From NCBI GenBank assembly GCA_003277985.1, contig QCHR01000001.1, positions 124,001 through 188,000 on the forward strand: a stretch of 64,000 bases of DNA, written 5' to 3'. Position numbers and translations under genes: made by a program. Positions 55,017 to 63,915 of the stretch are shown one piece after another. Position 1 is the first letter of the stretch; each line of letters begins with the position of its first letter. Under the pieces are notes generated by a model. The model was given only the letters and a program-made list of their open reading frames with translations. It had not been told where the DNA came from and made no database searches. Source of the stretch: Prochlorococcus sp. AG-402-G06 (GTDB taxonomy: Bacteria > Cyanobacteriota > Cyanobacteriia > PCC-6307 > Cyanobiaceae).

Positions 55017-55187
55017 ATGAGTCAATTTATTTTTGGCGGTTTACTATCTACACCAGCACCTACTGCTCCAATTATTGGAATTGCATTTATTGCTTTATTC
55101 GCAATTGTAGGGGTCATGGTTGGGCCAGACTATGATGGCATGAATGCGCCAGCATTAGGGAAAACTAATGACAAAAAAGAGGTATAG
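55017..55187 (+). CDS. Small membrane protein, 56 aa
   Basis: MSQFIFGGLLSTPAPTAPII, one membrane helix (GIAFIALFAIVGVMVG) then a charged tail PDYDGMNAPALGKTNDKKEV. The Pro/Thr-rich start is typical of picocyanobacterial thylakoid peptides. A possible GGAGGA element lies at about 54975 but too far upstream. Function unknown. Confidence 0.65.
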   Translation: MSQFIFGGLLSTPAPTAPIIGIAFIALFAIVGVMVGPDYDGMNAPALGKTNDKKEV

Positions 55188-55277
55188 TTAAAGCTTCTGG
55201 ATTAAAAATAAATACAATGATAAGTCGCATCTATACAAAAATTGACTTTTTATTTGTATTTATTTTTTAGTCTGACA

Positions 55278-55385
55278 TTAAAAAATACCAGGTATTATTT
55301 GACCAGTTGTCGCATAAGCACCTATACCCGCAACGATTCCTAACATAGCCATCAATCCGTTAAATCGTTCAGCACCAGAATTCAT
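55278..55385 (-). CDS. hli: High-light-inducible (Hli) protein, short form, 35 aa
   Basis: MNSGAERFNGLMAMLGIVAG ends TTGQIIPGIF. The LHC signature is present as ERFNGLMAMLG, although the Arg normally after N-G is Leu here. TTGQIIPGIF is the classic end of the short Hlis in marine picocyanobacteria and cyanophages. Thylakoid photoprotection. Confidence 0.9.
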   Translation of the reverse strand: MNSGAERFNGLMAMLGIVAGIGAYATTGQIIPGIF

Positions 55386-55478
55386 TGTTCCTCACAAAAA
55401 ATTTAATTTAACTACTTAGTTAAGCTACTTGCGATCGGAATACCGAACTTTTTAACTATAAAAAAATGCAGAAATAAT

Positions 55479-55562
55479 TTAATTAGATACATGAGGCGAG
55501 ACTGTACCTGAAGTAATCAGAAGAATACTTTGCAGCAGCAATAGAATAGAAAGAATCTCCAT
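55479..55562 (-). CDS. Possible 27-aa membrane peptide
   Basis: MEILSILLLLQSILLITSGT and a polar VSPHVSN end form one clean membrane span upstream of the short Hli gene on the same strand. No Shine-Dalgarno is evident and I do not recognise it (not PetL, PetN, PsaM or PsbN by pattern). Could be real or chance AT-rich coding. Confidence 0.3.
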   Translation of the reverse strand: MEILSILLLLQSILLITSGTVSPHVSN

Positions 55563-55805
55563 GGAATAAGCTAGCGCTAATACTAGTGTACTATACGAAA
55601 GGGGTCCCGCAAGGTTAATCTTCTCATGTTCAAAGATTCAAATATTTTTGAAATTTAGGGTGACTATTCCGCTATGACCTTGATGAACCACCAAAACTTA
55701 GACGTAGAAACTAATGAGAGGTGAGATGAAAAACAAAATAAAAACTGATTTCTTAAATACCTCTACATAATTGACATATGAATGTAAAACCAAAGATTTT
55801 TTGAA

Positions 55806-57593
55806 TTAATACTTACCGGTCATCTCTGAAAAAAGTGTTTTATTTTCTATAGATTCTGAGAAACCTAATAGTAATTCATATCTAGTCTCAACACCATTAT
55901 TCAAATTAGTTAACCAGTAATTATACCCGGCTTGATCGTAATCCCTGCCTAAAACATTGAGATATAGAGTTTCAACATAACTTTCATTAGAGACATTTTC
56001 TCCATAACGCTCTTTGAATTCATCAGAGATAAGAAAAGATGATGCAACAGTTCGATCATCATTCTCACCAGAAGTATATTTTTCAATCCAATAACGCAGT
56101 CCGTCTGGATCAGGTAGACGCTTAAACGAGGCATTATATAGCCTAAACATTTTCCCTGAATCTGTATTCAAACCGGTGACTTGATCGAATGTTGCTTTAA
56201 TATCGTTGATAAGATTCATATCTTTATCATCAAATTTCAGAATAGATTCACCAGTCAACTCATCTATCCCACTGCTTGTTTCAACACCATATTTATCACT
56301 ACCTAAATCATAAAATTTATAAGTATCACTTTTACCTGCATACACTTTTGCTGATTGAAATCCTAAGGAATAAATTGCTTTAATTTCTTGACTAGTGACC
56401 AAAGCATTTTGATCAGAAAAAGTAAGTTTCTCAATATTTAATAATGTATCGATTCCATCATTTGTCGATAAGCGATTATCTGTAACGGTAACTATTTTAT
56501 TGGCGACTGAAAATGAATAATCAGAAAAATTACCAGAGTAAGTTGCAATATCAAAGTCAGATCCACCATCAATCGTATCGTTTCCACCATTTCCCTGAAA
56601 AACATCATTTCCTAATCCTCCTTTGAGAGTATCTTGTTCATTAATCCCACTGAGGAGCTCTCCTTGTATATCATTAACATTAACGATTACATATTGATTT
56701 GACTGATTTCCATCTAAATCATTAGCAGTAACTATTACATTGAAGTTATTTTGAATTTCGCTAGGTCTTTGATTGATTGTAGTAATTGATTGAATAGCAA
56801 AATAATTAGTATGTTGTATAATATTACCTTGTAAATTAGCCAAAGGTAACTCAGGTAAATTCAAAGAAATATCATTATAATTAACATTATATATTGATTG
56901 ATTATTTAACAACAAAGGGTTCCTAAAGCTATCTCCCAACAAATGTCCAAAAACACTAAATCCATCATTTTGAGAATTAAGATGAGTATTATTCGATAAA
57001 TTTATAAACCACTCAGAGGTTGCACTATTTGATTGGCCAGACACTTTTGCCATGGCTATTGTGCCCATTAAATTTGAATTATTAGGTTCATTAATTATTT
57101 CACCTTTAGACTCCACGCGTGATGGATTTCCTCCGATTTCATTAGATGCAACAGTTGGCCAAGTATAACCACCACCTTGAATAACAAAGTTAGAAACTAA
57201 TCTATGTATTAAAGTCTGTTCATAAGAACCATCATTTACATATTGAAGAAAATTATTAGCAGTAATAGGTGTAGAGTTATTAGTTTCGTTTTGATTATTA
57301 TAAATCTCTATAAAGAAATTTTTATCTACACTTTGAGTAGAATAATTAGTAGTGAATTTTAAGGTTGTTCCATTTAACTGCTTTATTGTTTCATAATCGG
57401 GAGCTTCTTTAAAGCTTAATTTGCCAGTATCTTGATCAATAGTAAACAGACTTTTCTCGCCTCCAGTTATAGACCATGAGACTTGTTCGTTAGCAGTAAA
57501 AGTATGAATATCCTTATTATTTTCATTAATAGAAGCATAAGTTAATTGTTCTCCCTCTGCCCCAGAGGCACCTTGTATTAATGGCGCTGTCAT
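55806..57593 (-). CDS. Cadherin-like / cyclophilin / RTX / DUF4214 multidomain protein, 595 aa
   Basis: Modules in order: cadherin-like repeat (about 10-105: WSITGGEKSLFTIDQDTGKLSFKEAPDYE); cyclophilin-type peptidyl-prolyl isomerase (about 113-235: LIHRLVSNFVIQGGGY, GTIAMAKVSGQSNSATSEWFINLSNN, FSVFGHLL); a linker; RTX Ca2+-binding nonapeptides (about 320-345: GGLGNDVFQGNGGNDTIDGG); and DUF4214 (about 480-590: LPDPDGLRYWIEKY, VLGRDYDQAGYNYW). No classical N-terminal signal peptide; RTX proteins leave by type I secretion. Catalytic Arg (HR) and the F/W of the isomerase site are retained. Presumably an extracellular or surface protein. Confidence 0.9.
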   Translation of the reverse strand: MTAPLIQGASGAEGEQLTYASINENNKDIHTFTANEQVSWSITGGEKSLFTIDQDTGKLSFKEAPDYETIKQLNGTTLKFTTNYSTQSVDKNFFIEIYNNQNETNNSTPITANNFLQYVNDGSYEQTLIHRLVSNFVIQGGGYTWPTVASNEIGGNPSRVESKGEIINEPNNSNLMGTIAMAKVSGQSNSATSEWFINLSNNTHLNSQNDGFSVFGHLLGDSFRNPLLLNNQSIYNVNYNDISLNLPELPLANLQGNIIQHTNYFAIQSITTINQRPSEIQNNFNVIVTANDLDGNQSNQYVIVNVNDIQGELLSGINEQDTLKGGLGNDVFQGNGGNDTIDGGSDFDIATYSGNFSDYSFSVANKIVTVTDNRLSTNDGIDTLLNIEKLTFSDQNALVTSQEIKAIYSLGFQSAKVYAGKSDTYKFYDLGSDKYGVETSSGIDELTGESILKFDDKDMNLINDIKATFDQVTGLNTDSGKMFRLYNASFKRLPDPDGLRYWIEKYTSGENDDRTVASSFLISDEFKERYGENVSNESYVETLYLNVLGRDYDQAGYNYWLTNLNNGVETRYELLLGFSESIENKTLFSEMTGKY

Positions 57594-57660
57594 CTTCTTG
57601 TACCTGTATTATTATAAAAATAGAACAATCCATACTATAGCCTTAAGGTATACACAAGTC

Positions 57661-58020
57661 ATGTCGCAAAAAAACGTTTTAGGTACTGAACTTAAGTCTT
57701 GTAGTTGCAATCCCATGACTGGATGGTATCGAGATGGCTCATGTAAAACAGACATGTCTGATCAAGGAATGCATACTGTTTGTGCTGTTATCACTGAACA
57801 ATTTCTTACCTATAGCAAGGCTCAAGGTAATGATCTATCTACGCCTCAAGTAGGGTTTCCTGGATTAAAAAAAGGGGATCATTGGTGTCTTTGTGCTCCT
57901 AGATGGAAAGAGGCATTTGAAGATGGAATGGCTCCTTTAATTGATCTTGAGGCAACAGAAGAGAGTACTTTAAAAATTATTGATGTTGAGACTTTAAAAA
58001 AATTTTCACATAGTAAATAA
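57661..58020 (+). CDS. DUF2237-family protein, 119 aa
   Basis: Starts MSQKNVLGTELKSCSCNPMTG and keeps the family blocks GWYRDGSC, TVCAVITEQFLTYSKAQGNDLSTP and GDHWCLCAPRW. Cys-rich (CSC, C, CLC), so metal binding is possible. Function unknown, widespread in bacteria including cyanobacteria. ATG at 57661 is chosen over an upstream in-frame Met because homologues start at M-x-x-x-NVLG (family knowledge). Confidence 0.88.
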   Translation: MSQKNVLGTELKSCSCNPMTGWYRDGSCKTDMSDQGMHTVCAVITEQFLTYSKAQGNDLSTPQVGFPGLKKGDHWCLCAPRWKEAFEDGMAPLIDLEATEESTLKIIDVETLKKFSHSK

Positions 58021-58325
58021 TGAATGAAAAAGAGATCACTTATTGAAATCAATTTTTAATGAAAATTGATACACTTAAAAAACTTGTGGGACGTATTTCA
58101 TCTCTAATATAAATCTCATACTAGTAAGAAGCAGAAAAATAAAGATGCCTACCTTGATTAAAGGTTTCACTAATATATTTCTAATGAAAGAGTTAAGCGA
58201 AAGACTATTAAAAAAAAGGTGATGGAAAAAGATTGCTAGCAAATAAAATTAATTATAAAAAACCACTCAGCTCAACTTGCACTTCATGTATTCCAAGCTA
58301 GAAAGAACAGAATAGATCCTTAATC
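58021..58325. other. Intergenic region, no clear gene
   Basis: 305 bp. Small frames of 17-25 codons (e.g. an ATG at 58145 leading to MPTLIKGFTN) lack support from a ribosome-binding site, composition or length. I see no hairpin or RNA gene. Confidence 0.5.
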
Positions 58326-58628
58326 ATGCTAACTACATCCTCTCGTCTTCGAATACAAGAAATATTAACTAGGCTCTCTATGGGAAGTGAAGTAACCCTT
58401 GAAGAAAGGATTTATATCAATAAATATGCGACGACAAATCAAAACGTATCAAGTTGGCTTAGAAAAGCAGCAAGTATTCAAAGAAACCGGCCTATAGCCA
58501 ATCCGATAGATGCATTACTCAATGGACTTAATTTAAATACAGATGAACCACACTCAACTTACAATCCAGAACAAGATGATCTAGGCGAATGGTTCTCTGG
58601 AGCACCTTCATGGGTTAGAAGAAGCTAG
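58326..58628 (+). CDS. Conserved picocyanobacterial protein, 100 aa
   Basis: Helical N-terminus SSRLRIQEILTRLSMGSEVTLEERIYINKY, then basic ASSWLRKAAS-like stretch (SSWLRKAASIQRNRP) and an acidic, Trp-containing end (DDLGEWFSGAPSWVRRS). No domain recognised. The compact charged architecture hints at an assembly or regulatory protein. Confidence 0.7.
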   Translation: MLTTSSRLRIQEILTRLSMGSEVTLEERIYINKYATTNQNVSSWLRKAASIQRNRPIANPIDALLNGLNLNTDEPHSTYNPEQDDLGEWFSGAPSWVRRS

Positions 58629-58688
58629 TAGTTGAAAAAATAAAAAGTAAAATTTAGAGAGATAGAACTAAATATTTTTATCGAGCAA

Positions 58689-58961
58689 TCAAGCCGCTTC
58701 TTCTTTGTCTTTCTTTTCTAGCTTTAATAGATCAATAACATTAGAACTGATAGGTTGAAAGTCCTCATCCTTAGCAGAAGCAATAGAGTCCTTCATCAGA
58801 AGTTTTACAAGAGAAGTTATTGAAGAAGTTAGGAACTTTAGGCTCTCAAAAATATTTGCAAGTTCTTTAGTAATCTCATCTTGATGCTTGCCTTTACTCA
58901 TTAATGTTGAGAAAGTCCAACCAGCCAGTCCGACAACAAGCAGAAAAACAACCGTAATCAT
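58689..58961 (-). CDS. Small membrane protein with cytoplasmic helix, 90 aa
   Basis: One N-terminal membrane helix (MITVVFLLVVGLAGWTFSTL) and a long helical tail (ITKELANIFESLKFLTSSITSLVKLLMK) ending in a Lys/Glu-rich terminus. Function unknown. Confidence 0.65.
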   Translation of the reverse strand: MITVVFLLVVGLAGWTFSTLMSKGKHQDEITKELANIFESLKFLTSSITSLVKLLMKDSIASAKDEDFQPISSNVIDLLKLEKKDKEEAA

Positions 58962-59113
58962 AGTAAAAATAAATACAAATTATGTATATCTACATCTCAT
59001 AAATAAAGCAAGGCAAACAACATATATTCTATGAAATTATGATAGATCAAAAATTTTATTGATCTCCGAAATTTATGAAAATTCGCTTATGTTGAGTAAA
59101 TATTTCGTGAGCG

Positions 59114-60229
59114 TCAGTTCCAAGTCAACAATTTTGCCAATCTGATTGAACTTTTCATAGCAGACTCTAAGCCTCCACAACTATCCATATCAAACCAGTC
59201 TCCGCAAAAACCAATGTTACTGCGTGAAGACCACTGTAATTCTTTTGGTAATAGGCAATTTAGAGGTTGCGAAGCTCTCCAATCCATTTGATCTATGAGT
59301 TTTGCTTGTGAAAATAAATCTACAAAAATTCTATAGTTAGAAAATAGTGATATCAAAGTTTTAATAATATTGTCGATATTAATCTCATTGATATTATTTA
59401 TATTAGAGCAATGTAACAGAATAATCATAGATCCATCAGATTGTCTCTGAAAAATAATTCTTTCAAAATTTAAATCATCTCTAATTAGAGTTGAAAAGGC
59501 AATTTGTAAATACTGATTATTAAAGTTTTTAACTAATCCTAAGTTAGAAACATAAAAAATATAAATTTTTCTCTTGAGATAATTTAGTTTAGGTATTTCT
59601 AGTAACAAAGAATCGACTACTTTGTCTTCACCTGGCATAAAAGCATCCCTAAGCGGCAAAGTTGTCGTCTTCAAAATTTCCAAACATCTTGGATGTGCAA
59701 TTAAAGAACTAGATAAAATCAAATTTTTAGATTGAATATATCTTTCATTATTTACTTGTATCTCCCATAAATTCTTACTACGTTTAATAGATTTAATAAG
59801 CGTTTGAAATAAAAAACTTATGTTTTTTGGGTTAATTGATTGATTAACTATTTCATCACAAAAATCTTTCATAAAAGGTAAGCTTCTATAAGTTTTATCA
59901 CTAGTAAATTTATTATTCAAAAGACCAAACTCATTCATTATCAAAATTTCATTTGAGATATCTACCAATTTTCTTGAATGGATTAATGGTAAAATTAATG
60001 TCAATATATCTTCTGAAATATATTGACTAAAACTAATGGATGGTAATCCATGATCAAATTCAAGAATTTTATTTTTTCTCGATTTTCTTGTTGTAGCTCT
60101 TCCACCTATTCTCCTCCCACTCTCAACTAACAATATAGAAATGTCTGGAAGTCTTTTATTCAGAAATGATGCAAATGTACAAGCTGATATACCTGCACCT
60201 ATCACTATAAAATCATAATTACTTTTCAT
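59114..60229 (-). CDS. FAD-dependent amine-oxidase/renalase-like protein
   Basis: 371 aa with N-terminal dinucleotide fold VIGAGISACTFASFL followed by SGRRIGGRATTRKSRKNK (the RxGGR-like FAD motif of the amine oxidase superfamily), and C-terminal FAD contact GFCGDWFDMDSCGGLESAMKS. Renalase-type oxidoreductases of cyanobacteria have this layout. Substrate unknown. Start codon overlaps the stop of the next upstream gene by one base, so they are probably one operon. Confidence 0.85.
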   Translation of the reverse strand: MKSNYDFIVIGAGISACTFASFLNKRLPDISILLVESGRRIGGRATTRKSRKNKILEFDHGLPSISFSQYISEDILTLILPLIHSRKLVDISNEILIMNEFGLLNNKFTSDKTYRSLPFMKDFCDEIVNQSINPKNISFLFQTLIKSIKRSKNLWEIQVNNERYIQSKNLILSSSLIAHPRCLEILKTTTLPLRDAFMPGEDKVVDSLLLEIPKLNYLKRKIYIFYVSNLGLVKNFNNQYLQIAFSTLIRDDLNFERIIFQRQSDGSMIILLHCSNINNINEINIDNIIKTLISLFSNYRIFVDLFSQAKLIDQMDWRASQPLNCLLPKELQWSSRSNIGFCGDWFDMDSCGGLESAMKSSIRLAKLLTWN

Positions 60230-60624
60230 TAATTTGGCAAATATAGATCACGGTTACTTGCTATTTCTCCTTCTTCCTGAAAGAAATCTCTTAAATTAGT
60301 CTCATCTTCTTCAGTCATATAATTACCACAATCTTTTCTAATTATATCTATTGTATAGATCCAAAGATCTTCTACAAAACTATCATTCTCAGGAAAAGCT
60401 ACAAATTTTAAATAAGTATTATTTAATGCGAATTCACTTGAAGATTCTGAAGAAAATCCTTTTTCCTTTGCTTCGCAAAATTTGCTTGCAAATCTTTTAC
60501 CAACTGCATCTTGAGCTGCTGTCAAATCTAGTTCAATCGCTTCTAAAGTTGGCAAATCTAAAAGAAAAACCAAAAACAAACCTAGAATGAAGACTATCAA
60601 GGATTTTTTATTAATTATATACAT
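60229..60624 (-). CDS. Secreted or membrane-anchored hypothetical, 131 aa
   Basis: Signal-like N-terminus (KKSLIVFILGLFLVFLLDLP), then a helical domain with FASKFCEAKEKGFSSESSSEFAL, FVEDLWIYTIDIIRKDCGNYMTEEDETNL. Two Cys could form a disulfide. No family name. It overlaps the FAD gene by one base. Confidence 0.7.
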   Translation of the reverse strand: MYIINKKSLIVFILGLFLVFLLDLPTLEAIELDLTAAQDAVGKRFASKFCEAKEKGFSSESSSEFALNNTYLKFVAFPENDSFVEDLWIYTIDIIRKDCGNYMTEEDETNLRDFFQEEGEIASNRDLYLPN

Positions 60625-61108
60625 AATAAAAATTACAAATAAGTTTATAGAAGTAAATGATAGCTATTAAAAAATTATTTACTAATAATTAATGGCTAGT
60701 TAATAGTGATTATATATAAAAATTTGTAATTTCAACTCTCGAAAAGGTGATGAATAAGTTGTTGCATCTAGTTTCCTCACCTCTGATGAATTTAAAGTAA
60801 TTTAGGATGACAGGATCTGGAATTTAACCTATTTAAACAACCTCTAAAAAACCTTATGGGCAGCTATGATGACGCTAGTGATATAAGCAATTGATTAGGT
60901 CAAATCAACAACAGAGCTGAATTAAGATATGCGGTTAATTTAGGATGCTCAAATCAGCTAAGAAATTACTATTTCCTGAAATGTCAGGGATTGTATAAAT
61001 TAATTAACACCTCATTTGTTACTCTGAAAATGATCTAACATTTTTAAGTGATATCTTGATAAATCAAGTTGATTATCCTTGACTTAGAACCAAGAAAATT
61101 CTAGAAAA
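60625..61108. other. Intergenic region, no supported gene
   Basis: 484 bp. Very AT-rich, with an ATG at 60750 after AAAGGTG giving a 16-residue frame only, and no recognisable RNA gene, hairpin terminator or repeat. It should hold the promoters of both flanking divergent genes. Confidence 0.5.
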
Positions 61109-61321
61109 ATGAATATCAATACAATTTGCCTCATTCTTTTAGTAATAGCAGCTTATCTAAATATATATTTATCGTTTAATAAAAATAAACAAAATAAAAA
61201 GACAAAACTACCCATATCCTCTAAAGAGTGGAGAGAAAAAGTAGAGGATGAAAACTTTAAGTCGTGGGTTTCCAATCGAGAGAAATTAAAAGAAAAAAGA
61301 AAAGTAGATTTTAGTAACTAA
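61109..61321 (+). CDS. Small membrane protein, 70 aa
   Basis: One N-terminal helix (ICLILLVIAAYLNIYLSF) and a strongly charged tail with SSKEWREKVEDENFKSWVSNREKLKEKRK. The repeated WREKVE/W..REK pattern suggests an amphipathic helix. Function unknown. Confidence 0.65.
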   Translation: MNINTICLILLVIAAYLNIYLSFNKNKQNKKTKLPISSKEWREKVEDENFKSWVSNREKLKEKRKVDFSN

Positions 61322-61460
61322 TCTATAGTGGTCTTTAACAGTTGATCATAAATAATACCCTTATAAATACAATAAATCAATTAAATTGATAATATATATT
61401 CTTTATATACAGTAGTCAAGAAAATATCTTGGTTGTTATTATGCAAGATTAACTATTAGA

Positions 61461-61772
61461 TTAACTAGATGTTCCAGTAAAACAAAATCCATTCTTAATA
61501 CAAAAATCATAAGCAAATAATTTTAATGAATCTGGCATTTCCTGCCATTGCATTTCTTCAAGTTTATTTAGTTGATCTGAACTTAAACTCTCTTTGATCT
61601 CATAGGCCTCCATCATTTTGGCCCAACTTGAAGAAAAGCTATCAAGATAAAAAGCTTTCTGGTGTTGATTAAAAAAATTGATTATATCTTCATTGGTAAC
61701 TACTTCTCTAGAAAGTTTCTTATAGTGTTCGAATTCTGAGGACCAGTCCGGAGTTAAGTTGTCAGTCATCAA
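61461..61772 (-). CDS. Hypothetical protein, 103 aa
   Basis: All-helical acidic protein, e.g. SSEFEHYKKLSREVVTNEDIINFFNQHQKAFYLDSF and SSDQLNKLEEMQWQEMPDSLKLFAYDFCIKNGFCF. Two Cys near the C-terminus. Family unknown. First two residues are both Met, so the start may be 3 bp downstream. Confidence 0.65.
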   Translation of the reverse strand: MMTDNLTPDWSSEFEHYKKLSREVVTNEDIINFFNQHQKAFYLDSFSSSWAKMMEAYEIKESLSSDQLNKLEEMQWQEMPDSLKLFAYDFCIKNGFCFTGTSS

Positions 61773-62121
61773 AAACTCTTATTAATACACTATTATAATT
61801 TATCAAAGTGTCCTATCAAAAGTAGGATGACCAAATGAACATAATGATTTAATTTAAAATTCAACTTTCACCTTATGCTCTTTGCTTAAAGTAATTAAAG
61901 CAAAAAGTTGATGAATTGTTCAAAGCCTCAAGTAATGTTTTAAATAATCAAAGCAAATCAGACGTTGCTCGCATCTATGCAATGCATTTGAGTACGAAAA
62001 AATTAATTACTAACTACTATCAATATTATTCCAATACTACAAATAAGTACTATTAGCTCTAGATACTTTTATTAAACAAATTATTTCTAATACGATATTA
62101 ACAACGATTAATTAAGTATTC
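61773..62121. other. Intergenic region with an imperfect hairpin
   Basis: 349 bp. At 61882-61912 an AAAGCAAA element faces TTTGCTTAA, and flanking CAACTTT / AAAGTTG arms extend it, giving an interrupted stem. It is not followed by a T-run. No ORF above 30 codons found. Confidence 0.4.
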
Positions 62122-62652
62122 ATGCAACTCAAGAGTTTAGAAGGATGTCGATTAAAAATTGGTAAATATCCAACATTTACCTACAACGCTTATGGGGGAG
62201 GAGGCAAAGCGACATTACTTCCAAATCAGAAAAATAATCTCCTACATGTAAGCTTTTCATCTAAAGCATTTTCAATTCCTCCTCTTACTTCAAAAACAAC
62301 AAGATTTTTATCTGTTCCATTACCTCCAAGTTTCAAGATAGAAATGTCTATGGATCATCTAGAAGGAACTATTGACAAAAATTCTGGAGAAGTGTTATTC
62401 CAATTTGAATCCAAATTTCTTTTTAGCATTGGAGCGATGCTTAAATTCCCAGAGCTAATAGTTAAAACTTCACTAACAACTGGAAAAGTTAAAGGTAAAA
62501 TACATGAAAGAGAAGGTCTGGTTCTCCAGAGTAACGGCACAACAAAGCTGGTAGGTATCGCGACAATCCCAAAAACTAGTAACAAAATCATAGACACCTT
62601 TCTTAGCCTTCCTAATGAAGCACTAGCAGAACTCAATTGCGAAATTAAATAA
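62122..62652 (+). CDS. Conserved cyanobacterial protein, 176 aa
   Basis: Beta-rich protein beginning MQLKSLEGCRLKIGKYPTF, then TYNAYGGGGKATL, PPLTSKTTRFLSVPLPPSFKIEM, FLFSIGAMLKFPELIVKT and a C-terminal KIHEREGLVLQSNGTTKLVGIATIP. The pattern is of an outer-surface or lipid-related beta fold, but this is a guess. Cyanobacteria carry similar hypotheticals. No signal peptide seen. Confidence 0.75.
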   Translation: MQLKSLEGCRLKIGKYPTFTYNAYGGGGKATLLPNQKNNLLHVSFSSKAFSIPPLTSKTTRFLSVPLPPSFKIEMSMDHLEGTIDKNSGEVLFQFESKFLFSIGAMLKFPELIVKTSLTTGKVKGKIHEREGLVLQSNGTTKLVGIATIPKTSNKIIDTFLSLPNEALAELNCEIK

Positions 62653-62979
62653 TTTATTTAATTTATTAATATCTCCTATTCCTAGTCCACCTGATGAAGA
62701 ATATAGAAAATCAATTAAAATACTAAAGTCTATAGGTGTTTTATCCAGAAACATTTACAAGCTTGATTGAATTTGTTAAAAATCATCTAGTTAAATAGAA
62801 TTTCTGTGTCATTATCAAACACCGTATCTCGAATATCAAAACGTTCCAAAGATTTTCAGTTATGTAAATTCAACAGAGAAGTCTCTATAAAATAAAGTTG
62901 GTTTGAAAACAAATATTATGACAACAGATAGAACATTTGCTACATGCTCTAATCCAATACACCTATAAATAAATAACGC
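62653..62979. pseudogene. Intergenic region with a probable frameshifted remnant
   Basis: In one frame the translation runs PIPSPPDEEYRKSIKILKSIGVL, and after a +1 shift near 62738-62745 it continues PETFTSLIEFVKNHLVK and a stop near 62797. Together these look like a ~50 residue protein broken by one indel in an AT run. No start codon or family was found. The remaining bases show nothing. Confidence 0.4.
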
Positions 62980-63315
62980 ATGACTCCTGATCTGCCAATC
63001 ATTGCTTCTTCAAAATCAAAAAAGAAAAAGCCAATCAATAGTAGTTTTCATAAATGGACTCTATTTTCTCTATGTTTCATAACTACACTAGTAGTCGTTA
63101 GTTTAATTAAAGCGTATCTTCCATTACTTGTATCTGCACTTGCAATGCTTTTCATCTGGAGTCAAATGACTAAACCAGTAGCAGAAATAAAAACTAAAAC
63201 GACGAATGATGACAGTAACCAGTTAAATTTATTTCATAGACAATACAAAATTGGCCGGAAGTATTCCAAGGTCAAGAAAGAATTACAAGAGAAGGAAGAT
63301 CCAAAAGTTGCATAA
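62980..63315 (+). CDS. Hypothetical membrane protein, 111 aa
   Basis: Basic start (SSKSKKKKPINSSFHK), one or two helices (WTLFSLCFITTLVVVSLIKAYL and PLLVSALAMLFIWSQM), and a charged C-terminal half (EIKTKTTNDDSNQLNLFHRQYKIGRKYSK). No family name. Confidence 0.65.
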   Translation: MTPDLPIIASSKSKKKKPINSSFHKWTLFSLCFITTLVVVSLIKAYLPLLVSALAMLFIWSQMTKPVAEIKTKTTNDDSNQLNLFHRQYKIGRKYSKVKKELQEKEDPKVA

Positions 63316-63568
63316 TGGAGATTGGTTTAAAGAAGAAGTTGAAGAAGTATTAAATTGACTCTTAAGAGTACGATACAAGAATTGAAGATGTTGCGAATTA
63401 TCTTTGATGTGGGTGACTTTTCTTATTTTATTAATGAGGGGAATTGACAAGCTATAAAGACATGTAAAAATCTATTCATCCAACCATAATGTTGAGGCTC
63501 CATGGTTACTCTTTGCTGCTTACTGTGCTTGCAAATCATCATTATCAGTGCCACAAGTATTTAAATAC
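63316..63568. pseudogene. Possible decayed ORF
   Basis: Fragments NGDWFKEEVEEVLN (63317-63357) and EYDTRIEDVANYL (63368-63406) fall in different frames with stops, as in a degraded gene. The frame opening into 63569 (EAPWLLFAAYCACKSSLSVPQVFKY) is continuous with the next small ORF but has no early start. Weak evidence. Confidence 0.3.
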
Positions 63569-63715
63569 ATGACAAATATAGAGAAAGCTCGTCTTGAGCT
63601 GACTGAATCACAGCTACTTAGCATTAAAGATAGAATTAAAAGTTGGAGTACAAAGGATCAAGTAATAGACATAATGAGATATCGATATGGTCGACTAGAA
63701 GATCAAGCTGCATAA
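63569..63715 (+). CDS. Small helical protein, 48 aa
   Basis: MTNIEKARLELTESQLLSIKDRIKSWSTKDQVIDIMRYRYGRLEDQAA-type sequence, predominantly helical and charged, with ATG at 63569. It may be the surviving end of a longer gene, because the frame is open for about 30 codons upstream. Family unknown. Confidence 0.5.
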   Translation: MTNIEKARLELTESQLLSIKDRIKSWSTKDQVIDIMRYRYGRLEDQAA

Positions 63716-63915
63716 AAGACTCAGAAAGCAATAATCAAATAAGCGCTTTGTAGGTGTATAGGCTCTATTTCAAAAATTTATCTACAAATAGATGACCTAA
63801 TAAATCACTAAATTGCTTAAAACTAATCACGTATAAGCAAAGCAGCAAATTTCTAACATACCTATTGCAATAATTGATTACTTGAGTAAAGCTTAATTTA
63901 TCATTACTAATTCAA

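Noticed and set aside
58145..58222. 25-codon ORF (MPTLIKGFTN...)
   Set aside because: No ribosome-binding site, no conservation signal and chance length for AT-rich DNA.
60750..60800. 16-codon ORF after an AAAGGTG element
   Set aside because: Too short to support and the SD-like bases are at poor distance; nothing downstream fits a leader peptide.
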